NCBI RefSeq assembly: GCF_042665195.1
Contig: NZ_JBHTBW010000020.1
Location: forward strand, 62,001-126,000
Direction: 5' to 3'
Source of the DNA: Laceyella putida
Lineage (GTDB): Bacteria > Bacillota > Bacilli > Thermoactinomycetales > Thermoactinomycetaceae
DNA length: 64,000 bases
A model generated the notes under the pieces. The model searched no databases. It was not told the origin of the DNA and saw only the letters and a list, made by a program, of their open reading frames with translations. The first letter of the stretch is position 1. Each line of letters opens with the position of its first letter. A program made the position numbers and the translations under genes. Shown here in pieces: positions 17,234-27,600 of the stretch.

Positions 17234-17262
17234 TTATCAACCGATACTACTGAAACAGACAA
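17234..17262 (-). promoter_or_regulatory. Promoter of array paralog 1
   Basis: On the minus strand, TTGTCT (17262-17257) and TGATAA (17239-17234) are 17 bases apart. The same promoter occurs at 21515-21543, and a shortened form occurs ahead of the broken paralog. Confidence 0.55.
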
Positions 17263-17352
17263 GGGTTTATCCGTTATAAAAAGGAGAAAAGAAACAATCC
17301 CCTCGATAAGGACAGTCATTTTTTTAAAACGAAACGTTAATGGAACAACCAT

Positions 17353-18462
17353 TTACTTCCACTCGATCACCTGCAACTCCCGATCCGTCGCCACCCGGAT
17401 CTTGTCGCCGTCTTTGTGCCAACCGATGGCATAAATGCAGGTACCGTTCAGTTTTAGTTTGCGTTTAAATTCACCCGTTTTCATGTCGAAAAAGAGAAGC
17501 CGTCCTCCCGGCGCGGTGCAAACCACTTCCCGTTCCCCCACCAGCACTTTCCCGGCGTATCCCTTGACATACTGTCCCTCCGGGATTCCCCGTTCCCAAT
17601 CGGTCAAGCGGGAATCAATCGGAACACGCCACAATTCTTCCCGCCGCGTTGCGGAAATGGCCACGAGATCCCCCACCCAGCCTGCATCATATCCCCGATG
17701 ATCATATCTCTTCCATAGATTGGGGTCTGTTGTCTTAATGGAATCGGGATGGAAACCCAAGTCGGATACATAAGCGTTGATATCATACCACGCCCGCTGG
17801 CTCAATCGCTTTTCTTCCAATGATCCGGTGCGTTGATTGCCCTTAATCAGACTTGGGAAAATATGAATCACCGCGCTGCCTTCTTTCCATTCATTCACTG
17901 CCAACCGTTTTTGGTCGGGTGATAGTTGAACGTTGTAAACGATTCCATAACCCAATCCTTCCGGGTCGAAATAATCCATTTACGACCATGTCCGGGCATG
18001 GGCCTCTCCCATCTGCAAATGAATCCAGGCCAACCCCTCTTCTTCATCCAACTCACCCGGTTTCCTGCATGAATCGATCACCAGCCAACTTCCGTCTTGA
18101 TCCAGGCACATGGAAAACATGTATTCTCCATTGGTGAGTGCATTCTGCATTTGTCTCAAGCGGCTCAAATCCTCCGCGTTTCGGATGTCGATACTGCGAA
18201 GGGAGCGAGCCGACACCGCAAACCACTGTCCGTCCGGAGAAAAGACCAAATCTTCGATATCCGCCGTCTCCAATCCATCCACAAACGTGAGTGCGGGTGT
18301 GTAACGCCAGCGTACCAACTTGCCGCTTTCCTCGGCGACGAACAGCTCATCCTTAAGAGGGTGAAGGCGGACTCTCCTCGGTATCAAATAATCTTCGCAC
18401 CATTCACCAGGTTCCAATCCCGAAGGGGAAGATAAGCGCTTTTCCGTATCGTTGTTTTTCAT
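17353..18462 (-). pseudogene. Propeller-like array paralog 2, interrupted by a stop codon
   Basis: This is one reading frame of the same family as its neighbours (MKNNDTEKRLSSPSGLEPGE at the start, RELQVIEWK at the end), cut by a TAA at 17980-17982 after ARTWS. Intact copies read ARTWPEMDY or ARTWQEMDY here. The TAA is followed at once by an in-frame ATG, so a second fragment of 208 residues could in principle be translated. A 15-base in-frame deletion is also present: the paralog's FHPDSTRLVCFKTTD has become FHPDSIKTTD. Its promoter spacer is shortened as well (TTGTCT to TAATAA, 14 bases). Together these point to decay rather than a designed split. Confidence 0.75.
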
Positions 18463-18614
18463 CCTGAGTCTATTCCCCCTTTGCAGGTAGCCAATGCTTA
18501 CTCTTATTAACCAATGCCACTACAGACAAGAGCTTATCCACTATAAGAAGAAAAAGCAACAAACCACTGATAAGGATGGTTACTTTTTCAGAACGATACG
18601 TTAACGGAAAACAA

Positions 18615-20237
18615 TCAATTCCACTCAATCACTTGCAACTCCCGCTCCGTCGCCACCCGGATCTTGTCGCCGTCCCGATGTCGGCCGATTGCCAAAATGT
18701 GTTGCCCGTTCACCTTCACTTTCCGCTTGAATGCGCCCGTTTCCATGTCGAAGAAAAGGAGTTGGCCCCCTGGCGCGGTGCAGACCACTTCCGTTTCCCC
18801 CGCCAACACTTTGCCGGCGTAACCCAACGCATAGGCCATTTCTGAAATGCCACGCTCATTTTCCGTGAGTTGCCGGTCAATCGGGACACTCCAGTATTCT
18901 TGGCGTTTGGTTGCCGATACCGCGACCAAGTCACCCACCCAGCCATTTCTCGCTTTGGCGTCATGGTAAGAGGAAGAGCGAAAATAAAACAGGCGCCGCG
19001 ACTCGTTGCAGAAGCACAAATCAGTGATCTCGTATTCCCCTCTTGAATAGTAGGAAACCAACGGCCCTTCTCCTTCCGCAAACAAACTGTTCATGATGTG
19101 CAAATTAGCGTCTCCGCCCTTCGATTCGTTTAACGACAATCGTTTCTGATCTTGCGAAAGGATCAGTTGCACAGCGGTGCCATATCCATACTCCGGCTCT
19201 GGATAACCCAACTCTTCCCATGACGTTCTCCGAAACTCGCCCGTCTCCCGTTCAATCCAGCCCATCCCCTCTTCCACATCCACCATCAGCCACCTTCCAT
19301 CCGGGCTGATGGATAACGCCGTCATCCACTCCGGTTCCATCGTGTATTCATTCTGGATCAATCCGATGGGAGACAAATCGGTGCCCGACCTCCGTTCCAC
19401 TCCCCACAGGTGTTCGGCGGTTATCACCATTTCATCCCCTTGTGGAAAAACAGCCAAATCTTTGATGAGATATTGGTGCGTTTGCATTCCCTTCTCAAAG
19501 GAAATCTTGGGCGCATATCTCCATTTGCCGATTTGGCCATGCCGGGGTGACGCCAACAGTTCGTCCCGAACCGGATGGAGTCTCACCATCGGCCGGGCCT
19601 TATAGCCTATCAACGGCACATAGTTAAGGGTTTCACACCATTCACCTAGCTTCAACTCTGATGGAACGGAGATGGTCTTTTCAACTTCGCCCAGCAATTC
19701 CACAAATAATTTAAATTTTTCCTCGAAATGCGTGCAGTGTTGCGGAAAACGGCCTTGATGATCCCTCGTTCGGCGCAACAACGGATTGTCTTCCAACAAC
19801 GCCAAGGCATTTTTCCATCCCACAGGTCCCATATTGATGGCCATATGCAACAACGTACGCCCTTCATGATTGACTCTGGTTGGATCGGCCCCACTTTGGA
19901 TCATATACAGGTAGATTTCTTTCATCCTTTCCATCGAACGGCAAAATGTGAAGAGCCGATGCAAAGGTGTATTTCCTTTGTGGTCCGCCGCATTGACATC
20001 GGCGCCCGCTTCCACCAAAAGTCTCACCATCGGCAAGCTTTCTTTGCTGACTGCGACATGCAAAGCGGTGTATCCTTGCTCATCCGCCGCGTTGACATTG
20101 GCGCCCGCTTCAATAAGTCGGCGCACCTGATCCAACTCTCCCGATCGGGCGGCAGAAACGATGGCTTCATTCGGAAGCTTCATGTTTTTGATGCATTCAA
20201 CTTTCCTCCTGACGAGATGCACAGTCTTTTGGTTCAT
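18615..20237 (-). CDS. Ankyrin-propeller fusion, array paralog 3
   Basis: This 540-residue protein has two parts. Residues about 25-165 hold four ankyrin-type repeats (AARSGELDQVRRLIEAGANV, GYTALHVAVSKESLPMVRLL, GNTPLHRLF, GRTLLHMAI). From LKLGEWCE (about residue 195) to the end it is the same propeller-like domain as the short paralogs, ending RVATERELQVIEWN. Ankyrin proteins are known immunity components in polymorphic-toxin loci. The start is not fixed. ATG 20237 has only AGGGGTG at long spacing, and an AGGAGG lies inside the frame about 20 bases before ATG 20180. No signal peptide. A terminator-like hairpin separates it from the next paralog. Confidence 0.75.
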   Translation of the reverse strand: MNQKTVHLVRRKVECIKNMKLPNEAIVSAARSGELDQVRRLIEAGANVNAADEQGYTALHVAVSKESLPMVRLLVEAGADVNAADHKGNTPLHRLFTFCRSMERMKEIYLYMIQSGADPTRVNHEGRTLLHMAINMGPVGWKNALALLEDNPLLRRTRDHQGRFPQHCTHFEEKFKLFVELLGEVEKTISVPSELKLGEWCETLNYVPLIGYKARPMVRLHPVRDELLASPRHGQIGKWRYAPKISFEKGMQTHQYLIKDLAVFPQGDEMVITAEHLWGVERRSGTDLSPIGLIQNEYTMEPEWMTALSISPDGRWLMVDVEEGMGWIERETGEFRRTSWEELGYPEPEYGYGTAVQLILSQDQKRLSLNESKGGDANLHIMNSLFAEGEGPLVSYYSRGEYEITDLCFCNESRRLFYFRSSSYHDAKARNGWVGDLVAVSATKRQEYWSVPIDRQLTENERGISEMAYALGYAGKVLAGETEVVCTAPGGQLLFFDMETGAFKRKVKVNGQHILAIGRHRDGDKIRVATERELQVIEWN

Positions 20238-20280
20238 GATAAATAAAACACCCCTATGACTTATCCGCTATAAATAGGAG

Positions 20281-20318
20281 AAAAAGCAACCCATCCCTTA
20301 ATGGAATCGTTGCTTTTT
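20281..20318 (-). terminator. Terminator hairpin between array genes
   Basis: A 10-bp perfect stem (AAAAAGCAAC / GTTGCTTTTT) lies downstream of paralog 4 (20347) on the minus strand. Confidence 0.7.
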
Positions 20319-20346
20319 CAAAAATAAAACGTTAACGGAAGAACAA

Positions 20347-21465
20347 TCATTTCCACTCGATCACTTGCAGTTCCCGATCCGTGGCCACCCGGATCTTGCC
20401 ACCGTCCCGATGCCAACCGATGGCGTAAATGTAGTTTCCGTTCACTTTCAATTTGCGTTTAAATTCACCCGTTTTCATGTCGAAGAAGAGAAGCTGTCCG
20501 TTCGGGGCGGTGCAGACCACTTCCGTTTCCCCCACCAACACTTTGCCGGCATATTCATCAGCATAAAATCCCTCTGGAACTCCCTGCTCCCAACCGGTTA
20601 AGCTGGAATCAATCGGGACACGCCATAATTCTTCCCGATCCGTGGCGGAAATGGAAACTAGATCTCCTACCCAACCAGAATCATATTGCCGAAGATCATA
20701 TTTCAATGTATATGAGTTTGTCGTTCTAAAACAAACCAAGCGGGCGGAATCGGGATGGAAACAAAAGTCCGATACAAAGGAGTGGATATCATACCATGCA
20801 AACTGGCTCAATTGCCTTTCTTCCAATGATCCGGTGCGCTGATGTCCCTTGATCTGGCTTGGGAAGATATGAATCACCGCGCTGCCTTCTTTCCATTCAT
20901 TCACCGCCAACCGCTTTTGGTCGGGTGAAAGCTGTATTTTGTAGACAATTCCATAACCATATTCTTCGGGATCAAAATAATCCATTTCTTGCCATGTTCG
21001 CGCAAATGCTTCTCCAGTTTCCAAATGGATCCAAGCCAATCCCTCGTCTTCGTCCAATTCACCCGGTTTCTTGCATGAATCGATCACCAGCCAATTTCCC
21101 TCTTGATCCAGACACAAACTAAACATGCATTCATTCGTGAACTCGTTCTGTATTTGACTCAAGAGACCCAAATCCTCCGTGCTTCGGATGTCAATCCTGT
21201 TCATGGATCGATTCGACAACACCATCCACTTCCCGTCTGGAGAAAAAACCAAATCTTGGATATCTTCTGTTTCCAATCCATCCACAAACGTGAGTGTTGG
21301 CGTGTAACGCCAGCGTACCAACTTGCCGCTTTCCTCAGCGACAAACAGCTCATCCTTAAGAGGGTGAAGGCGGACCATTTTGCGTAGGCGAGTATGTTCA
21401 CACCATTCACCAAGTTCCAATCCGGAAGGGGAGGATAAGCGTTTTTCTGAATCGTTGGCTTTCAT
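20347..21465 (-). CDS. Propeller-like array paralog 4 (candidate immunity protein)
   Basis: This 372-residue soluble protein is very close to paralog 1 (16063-17184). It has the same opening (MKANDSEKRLSSPSGLELGE) and long identical stretches through the first 200 residues. Differences cluster between about residues 225 and 310 (for example SFVSDFCFHPDSARLVCFRT against AYVSDLGFHPDSTRLVCFKT). The pattern of conserved flanks with a divergent middle suggests a variable recognition face. AGGGGGAATAACCTC precedes the ATG, and its own promoter lies at 21515-21543. Confidence 0.7.
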   Translation of the reverse strand: MKANDSEKRLSSPSGLELGEWCEHTRLRKMVRLHPLKDELFVAEESGKLVRWRYTPTLTFVDGLETEDIQDLVFSPDGKWMVLSNRSMNRIDIRSTEDLGLLSQIQNEFTNECMFSLCLDQEGNWLVIDSCKKPGELDEDEGLAWIHLETGEAFARTWQEMDYFDPEEYGYGIVYKIQLSPDQKRLAVNEWKEGSAVIHIFPSQIKGHQRTGSLEERQLSQFAWYDIHSFVSDFCFHPDSARLVCFRTTNSYTLKYDLRQYDSGWVGDLVSISATDREELWRVPIDSSLTGWEQGVPEGFYADEYAGKVLVGETEVVCTAPNGQLLFFDMKTGEFKRKLKVNGNYIYAIGWHRDGGKIRVATDRELQVIEWK

Positions 21466-21514
21466 TCTGAGGTTATTCCCCCTTATGCTGTAAACAGATA
21501 GTCAATGCTTACTC

Positions 21515-21543
21515 TTATCAACCGATACCACTGAAACAGACAA
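21515..21543 (-). promoter_or_regulatory. Promoter of array paralog 4
   Basis: On the minus strand, TTGTCT (21543-21538), a 17-base spacer and TGATAA (21520-21515). The surrounding ~150 bases are nearly identical to the spacer at 17185-17345. Confidence 0.55.
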
Positions 21544-21633
21544 GGGTTTATCCGTTATAAAAAGGAGAAAAGAAACAATCCCCTCGATAAGGACAGTCAT
21601 TTTTTTAAAACGAAACGTTAATGGAACAACCAT

Positions 21634-22767
21634 TTACTTCCACTCGATCACCTGCAACTCCCGATCCGTCGCCACCCGGATCTTGTCGCCGTCTTTGTGC
21701 AAACCGATGGCGTAAATGTGGTTTCCGTTCACTTTCAATTTGCGTTGAAATTCACCCGTTTTCATATCAAAGAAGAGAAGCTGTCCGTTTGGAGTTGTGC
21801 AGACCACTTCCGTTTCTCCAGCCAACACTTTGCCCGCATAGCCATGAGGGGCATAATGCCCTTCCAGGATTCCCCGCTCCCAGCCGGTCAAGCGGGAATC
21901 AATCGGCACCCGCCACAACTCTTCCCGACGTGTTGCGGAAATGGTAATCAACTCACCCACCCAACCGGCACCAACAGAGGGATAACGCCAATGATCATAT
22001 TTCCATCCATCCATGCTTGTCGTCTTAAAACAGACCAAGCAGGTGGAATCGGGATGGAAACAAAGGTCAGATACATTGGAATTAATATCAACCCATGCAA
22101 ACTGGCTCAATTGCCTTTCTTCCAATGATCCGGTGCGCTGATGTCCCTTAAGCAGGCTCGGAAAAATGTGAATCACCGCACTGCCTTCTTTCCATTCATT
22201 CACCGCCAACCGCTTTTGGTCGGGTGAGAGCGCCATTTGGCAGATATGTCCATAACCCAATTCTTCGGGATCTACATAATCCATCTCCGGCCATGTCCGG
22301 GCATGGGCCTCTCCCGTCTGCAAATGAATCCAGGCCAGCCCCTCTTCTTCATCCAACTCACCCGGTTTCCTGCATGAATCGATCACCAGCCAGCTTCCGT
22401 CTTGATCCAGGCACATGGAAAACATGTATTCTCCATTAGTGAACGCATTCCGTATTTGACGCAAGAGGCTCAAATCCTCCGTGCTTCGGATATCAATGCT
22501 ACGGAGGGCCGGAGCCGATACCGCAAACCACTGCCCGTCTGAAGAAAAGGTCAAATCGTTGATATCCGATGTTTCCAATCCATCCACAAACGTGAGTGCC
22601 GGTGTGTAACGCCAGCGAGCCAACTTGCCGCTTTCCGTGATTACGAATAACTCATCTTTGATAGGATGGAGGCGGACCATCTTTGGTAGGCGAATATGTT
22701 CACACCATTCACCAGGTTCCAATCCTGAAGGTGAAGATAAGCACTTTTCCGTATCGTTTGTTTTCAT
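21634..22767 (-). CDS. Propeller-like array paralog 5 (candidate immunity protein)
   Basis: This 377-residue soluble protein of the same family opens MKTNDTEKCLSSPSGLEPGE and ends RELQVIEWK. Its N-terminal half is closest to the broken paralog 2 (shared FTNGEYMFSMCLDQDGSWLV and GEAHARTWPEMDY), while the ...LSQFAWVDINSNVSDL part is closer to paralogs 1 and 4. This mosaic pattern suggests recombination among array members. It carries a short insertion relative to the others around WRYPSVGAGWVGEL. ATG 22767 is chosen because it aligns with the paralog starts and has GGAAGGGA upstream. Confidence 0.7.
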   Translation of the reverse strand: MKTNDTEKCLSSPSGLEPGEWCEHIRLPKMVRLHPIKDELFVITESGKLARWRYTPALTFVDGLETSDINDLTFSSDGQWFAVSAPALRSIDIRSTEDLSLLRQIRNAFTNGEYMFSMCLDQDGSWLVIDSCRKPGELDEEEGLAWIHLQTGEAHARTWPEMDYVDPEELGYGHICQMALSPDQKRLAVNEWKEGSAVIHIFPSLLKGHQRTGSLEERQLSQFAWVDINSNVSDLCFHPDSTCLVCFKTTSMDGWKYDHWRYPSVGAGWVGELITISATRREELWRVPIDSRLTGWERGILEGHYAPHGYAGKVLAGETEVVCTTPNGQLLFFDMKTGEFQRKLKVNGNHIYAIGLHKDGDKIRVATDRELQVIEWK

Positions 22768-22848
22768 CCTGAGGTTGTTCCCTTCCAGGTAGTCAATGCT
22801 TATAACCAATACTAGTGAAACAGACCAGGGCTTATCCGTTATAAGGAG

Positions 22849-22886
22849 AAAAGCAACCGTCCTCTACGACGAGGATGGTCACTTTT
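22849..22886 (-). terminator. Terminator hairpin between array genes
   Basis: A 16-base stem with few mismatches (AAAAGCAACCGTCCTC / GAGGATGGTCACTTTT) with a 6-base loop lies downstream of the first ankyrin-propeller gene. Confidence 0.7.
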
Positions 22887-22916
22887 TAAAAACGAAACCG
22901 TTGGCGGGAGAACCAT

Positions 22917-24518
22917 TTACTTCCACTCGATCACTTGCAACTCCCGCTCCGTCGCCACCCGGATCTTGCCGCCGTCCCGATGCCTGCCGATCGCCAAAAT
23001 GTGTTGCCCGTTCACTTTCAGTTTGCGCTTAAACGCTCCTGTTTCCACATCAAAAAACAGAAGAAGTCCGCCTGGGGCGGTGCAAACCACCTCCTCTTGG
23101 CCAACGAATACTTTACCGGCGTAACGGCGATGAAATGCATTTTCAAACAGCTCCGTTTCTGATCCGGCGAGGATGGCATCAATGGAAACACGCCACAGCT
23201 CTTCCTTATGAGTTGCCGCAATGGCCACGAGATCTCCCACCCACCCTGGTCGATGTTGATTGTTACTTGGACTTTTGAAAAATATTAATCGGCTAGAGTC
23301 TGGATGAAAACGAAGGTCAGAAATATAGGTGCCCATTTCAGCCCAAGCCTGCTGACTCAACAGCCATTCATCCTGCGATCCCTTTCGTTCATGCTCAGCC
23401 AAAATACCAGGGAATACATGGACTAAGGTGGAAGAACCATGTAATTCATTCAGCGCCAACCGCTTCTGGTCAGGCGAAAGTACCAATTGAACCGCGGTCC
23501 CATATCCATAGTCCGGGTCTTCGTACCCTAACTCTTTCCACGACCGAAAATGAAAGGCATTCGTTTCACGGTCACCCCAACCGACACCCTCATACCCGTC
23601 ATCGTTGACATCAGTAATGATCCATTTCCCGTCGGGGCTGATGCACAAAGCATTCATCCACTCCGGTTCCATGGTATATTCATTCCGCAACAAATCGATA
23701 CGTCGCAAACCTCGCATGCTCCGTATTTCAATGCCCCAGAGGTTGGGTGCGACGACCGCAAACCAATCCCCCTCGGGCGCAACAGCCAGATCTTGGATAA
23801 AACATTGATCCGTTTGGATCCCTTCTGCAAACGATAAATCCGGTCCATAGCACCAGCGACTAATTTTCCCATCCGGATGACCCACCAACAGTTCATCGTT
23901 GAGCGGATGGAGACGAACCACGGCCGGAGCGAAGTAAGTGAGATGCGAAGGTGCTTGCATCTCTTCGCACCACTCGCCCAACTCCATGCCTTGGGAAGAG
24001 ACAAGGGACCGCTCCACATACCCCGACCGTTCAGCCAAGTAGCGGAACGAAGCTTCATTTTGGGAGCAATGCTGTGGCAAGCGACCATGGCCATCCCTCA
24101 TGCACAATAAGGAGGGGTAGTCCGATAACTGTTCAACCACCTTTGGCGCACCAGCACCCAAATTCTGATGCAACAGGGTCCGCCCCTCTTGGTCAGCCAG
24201 CATCGGGTCGGCACCATGCCGCAACAAATGAGACAATATCTCCTGTGCCACGCCAAGCGGCACCTGATAGGTGGAAAACGCTTTATGGATGGCCGTCTCT
24301 CCCCTTTGGTTTTGCCGATTCACATCAGCCCCAGCTTCTACCAAACACTGAATCATGGCCAGGTCCCCTTGAACCGCCGCTTTATGCAGCGCCGTCTCAC
24401 CTTGTCCATCCACGGCATTCACGTCGGCCCCGGCGTCAAGCAGCTGACGTACAGTTTCCACCGCTCCCTGTTCGGCGGCAAGGATCAGAGATAAGTTTAC
24501 TTTGTCTCGTTCTAGCAT
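22917..24518 (-). CDS. Ankyrin-propeller fusion, the gene next to the Rhs toxin
   Basis: This protein of about 533 residues is the first gene after the Rhs toxin. Residues 8-150 hold ankyrin repeats (AAEQGAVETVRQLLDAGADV, GETALHKAAVQGDLAMIQCL, GETAIHKAF, GRTLLHQNL). The propeller-like domain follows from MELGEWCE (about residue 180) to RVATERELQVIEWK. Being adjacent to the toxin tail, it is the best candidate for the cognate immunity protein (inference from the usual toxin-immunity order). GGGGGAATGAA precedes GTG 24521 / ATG 24518. A terminator separates it from the toxin, and a TTGACC box at about 24574 (minus strand) may be part of its own promoter. Confidence 0.78.
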   Translation of the reverse strand: MLERDKVNLSLILAAEQGAVETVRQLLDAGADVNAVDGQGETALHKAAVQGDLAMIQCLVEAGADVNRQNQRGETAIHKAFSTYQVPLGVAQEILSHLLRHGADPMLADQEGRTLLHQNLGAGAPKVVEQLSDYPSLLCMRDGHGRLPQHCSQNEASFRYLAERSGYVERSLVSSQGMELGEWCEEMQAPSHLTYFAPAVVRLHPLNDELLVGHPDGKISRWCYGPDLSFAEGIQTDQCFIQDLAVAPEGDWFAVVAPNLWGIEIRSMRGLRRIDLLRNEYTMEPEWMNALCISPDGKWIITDVNDDGYEGVGWGDRETNAFHFRSWKELGYEDPDYGYGTAVQLVLSPDQKRLALNELHGSSTLVHVFPGILAEHERKGSQDEWLLSQQAWAEMGTYISDLRFHPDSSRLIFFKSPSNNQHRPGWVGDLVAIAATHKEELWRVSIDAILAGSETELFENAFHRRYAGKVFVGQEEVVCTAPGGLLLFFDVETGAFKRKLKVNGQHILAIGRHRDGGKIRVATERELQVIEWK

Positions 24519-24590
24519 CACTTCATTCCCCCATCACACATCTTTTATCTCTATCATGTAATATGTTGGTCAACATTTCTACACTTCATG

Positions 24591-24621
24591 AAAAAAGAAG
24601 CCACCGCTTTTAAGTGGCTTC
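24591..24621 (-). terminator. Terminator of the Rhs toxin gene
   Basis: A perfect 8-bp stem (GAAGCCAC / GTGGCTTC) with a 9-base loop; on the minus strand it is followed by six T. Confidence 0.85.
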
Positions 24622-24649
24622 CCCTTCATCATATTTACGATTAACTGTT

Positions 24650-27600
24650 CTACCTGTTTTTTCGTCTTTTCCTCACTTCATCAATGAAGGAAGGATCCTC
24701 ATCGTCATTTAGCTTTATTTTATTGCTGTAAATTTCCAATTCGACTTCCGGAAACATCTCTCTAAACTGGCTTACCACACCTTGGCAACTAAAGCAGAGC
24801 GGTCTTTCCGAAAACAAGGTAATTTTCCCTTTGACTGTTTTGCCTGCCGCTTTCTGCTCAAGAATTTGCCGCGCAATCGGTTCGAGGATCTTAAATTCCG
24901 AATCCTTTCTACGGTCATGTGGATTTGGTACCTCGCCATCTTGCAGTTTTAACATGAAATCATTCATGTATTTTAGTGCATATGGTCCATACGGTTTATT
25001 AGGATCAGTCGATGGAGTCGGCATGTCTTCCCAACCGGGGAAGTAACGTGGATTCTTGTCGATTGGGTTCCCTATGCCAGAATGGGATTTCCAACGGGTT
25101 TTCCCATCTTTGTTCAGTAATGGCACATCTCCATCAGCGCCGCTAATAGTGATCAGCACTTCTGCAATTGCTACATTTCCTCCTGTAGCTTCCTTATTTG
25201 GCAAATTAACTCTTAATCCGATTGCCTCTTCAGTAAACTGGTTTAGAATCGTCTCCGAATAGTCGATCATTATCGACTCCAACTCTTCCTTGAGCTCTTT
25301 CGAAAGATCCCTCGTTTCGAATATATCGGAGGCTTTACATTGCTTCATGTCTGTAGAAGTGGCAGCCATGGTTGCCACAATTGTAGAAGCAGTACATTGT
25401 TGCCATTTTTGTTGTTCTTTCTGCTGCCTCACTTGCTCACGCTTGATTTTGTTCGCTTTTGGAGCTTTCTTCGTGGTGTGTTGCTTTCTAGTTACCTGCT
25501 TCTGGCCTTTTTTGACCTTGCGCGTTCCGCTGGAATTTTGGTATTTGCGGTTTCCTTTGCTGCGGTTGGATGTGTATTTGCTTTGTTTCCTTGAAACTTT
25601 TCGTTTTGTGGTAACTTTTTTGGTTGATTTAACCTTTTTGCCAGCACCGTAACGGCGTTGGTTCGCTTTTTTCGCCTTGCTTGCGGAATAGTACTTTTTA
25701 TACTTTTTCTTTGTTGCTTTCTTCGGAATCCGCTTGGTGTACTTTTTGGCGTATTTGTAAGATTTGTACGCCTTATATGCCTTCGCACCGTACTTGAGCG
25801 CCTTGAAGACACGGCCAATCGGAACCGCATCCATCACCGCCTGTTTGGCGCCGGCCCAAACGGCTTTTTTCAAACTTCCCGTCTTTTTGTACGTCTTGTA
25901 TCCGCGATAGATGCCGGATACAATGCCAATGGCCAAGTTAATCCAGTGACCATCTGGATCCGTATAACGAAGCGGGTTGTTGTTGGCATACGTGTAGACG
26001 TTTTGCGACTGCGGATCATCTTCATCCCCCGGATCCGGGTCCATGGAGAGGAAGACACCTTCCACCGGCTGGTAGTACCGCGCCATCAAGTAATAAAGGC
26101 CCGTCTCGGTGTCATAGCGGTATCCCGCGTAACGGTAGGGGTTCTCATCAGCGAAAGCCCCCGTCTTGCTCAGGATGTTACCCCAGGCGTCATACACGTA
26201 AGATGCCACAACCGTCCCTTGTTGGTCGGTGACGGCCACGACATCGCCGTGCGCGTTCGTTTGGTAATAGTAGGTCTCCCCAGACGCTTTGGTCATGCTG
26301 AGCAACTGTCCGTCTTCATTGTAGGTGTAATAACGGGTCAACGCATTGTTTCCGTCCGTCTCGTAAAGGACGCGGTTGGTTTCCCCATCATAATAGTAGT
26401 TGGTTACCTTGCCGCCCACTGTCGAACGAACGCGTCGTCCGTCTTCATCGTAATCGTAGGTGGCGATGGTGGTGCCGGTCGCCTTGTCTTTCACTTCAAC
26501 CAAACGGTCACCCGCATCCCAGACATAGGTGTGTTTGCCATCTTCCAGCCGATTCCCGTTTTTGTCATAGGCATACGCCGTACCGTCCACTTGTGTCAGC
26601 TGGTTCCCCACATTATAGGTATACGACGTGCTGGAAACCACATTGCCCGCACTGTCTTTGACTTCTTTCTTCGTCCGGTTCCCCAACGGATCATAAGTGT
26701 AATGGATCGTGTTTCCGGTCACGGGGTCGGTTTCGGATGTGAGCTGATCCAACACATCATAGGTGAACTTCAGCTCTTTGCCATCCTTGTCCACAATACT
26801 GGTACGGTTGCCGTTGGCATCATACGCATACTTGTACTTGGCGATGGGGGTGCCCTCTTTCGTCCCGATCACCACTTCGGTCACTTGGTTATTGTCATCA
26901 TACGAGCCCGAGGTCCCCACTCCATTCGCATACACAGCGGTGCGGACATTGCCCTTCTCATCGTAGTCAAATCGGTACACTTTGCCAGTATGGTCACTGA
27001 CCTGGATATTGTTCTCGGAATCGTTGTAAGCGTAATTGTGCGTGATCAATTGGCTTCCGATTTGCGCTTCTTGCTTGATGAGCTGATCGTTGGGATCGTA
27101 TGTCCACTTTAAGGTGTTGTTCCCTTGTATCTGTTGCACCAAGCGATCGCTGGCATCAAAGGTGTGGGTTTTGGAAGTGCCCAACTTCACATTGTCAATC
27201 TGTTTCTCGTTGCCTTTGTCATCATAGTGAATGCGATACAATTCAGTATCGTTATAATGGATACCGACATAGGTTCCATCGTCAGCCTCAATGTGTTTCA
27301 CAGTTGAACCATTCGGATTGGTTATTACATTGACGTCTCCTTCACCATCATATTCATAATGCGTGGTGTTTCCCAGCTCATCCGTGACAGACGTCATTTT
27401 ATCATTGTCGTACTCGTAGGATATCGTATTATAAACCGTTTGCCCGTCCGCACTGGTTACCTTTTTCTCAATGACATTCCCGCTTTCATCATGGGTATAG
27501 TGCACTTTCAGGGTGTTGCCCGGCAAGGTCACCGTTTTTAGTTGGTTGGACTTATCATAAGTGTATTGCGTCGTCAACCCTTTGGCATCTTTGATGCTGG

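Noticed and set aside
20180..20237. AGGAGG inside the start region of the ankyrin-propeller gene as its ribosome site
   Set aside because: The next in-frame ATG is about 20 bases away and the close ATG is out of frame, so the start was left open rather than moved.
25658..27112. Plus-strand open frame of 484 codons
   Set aside because: Antisense shadow of the Rhs YD-repeat region; repetitive sequence of the real gene keeps the opposite frame open, and there is no start context.
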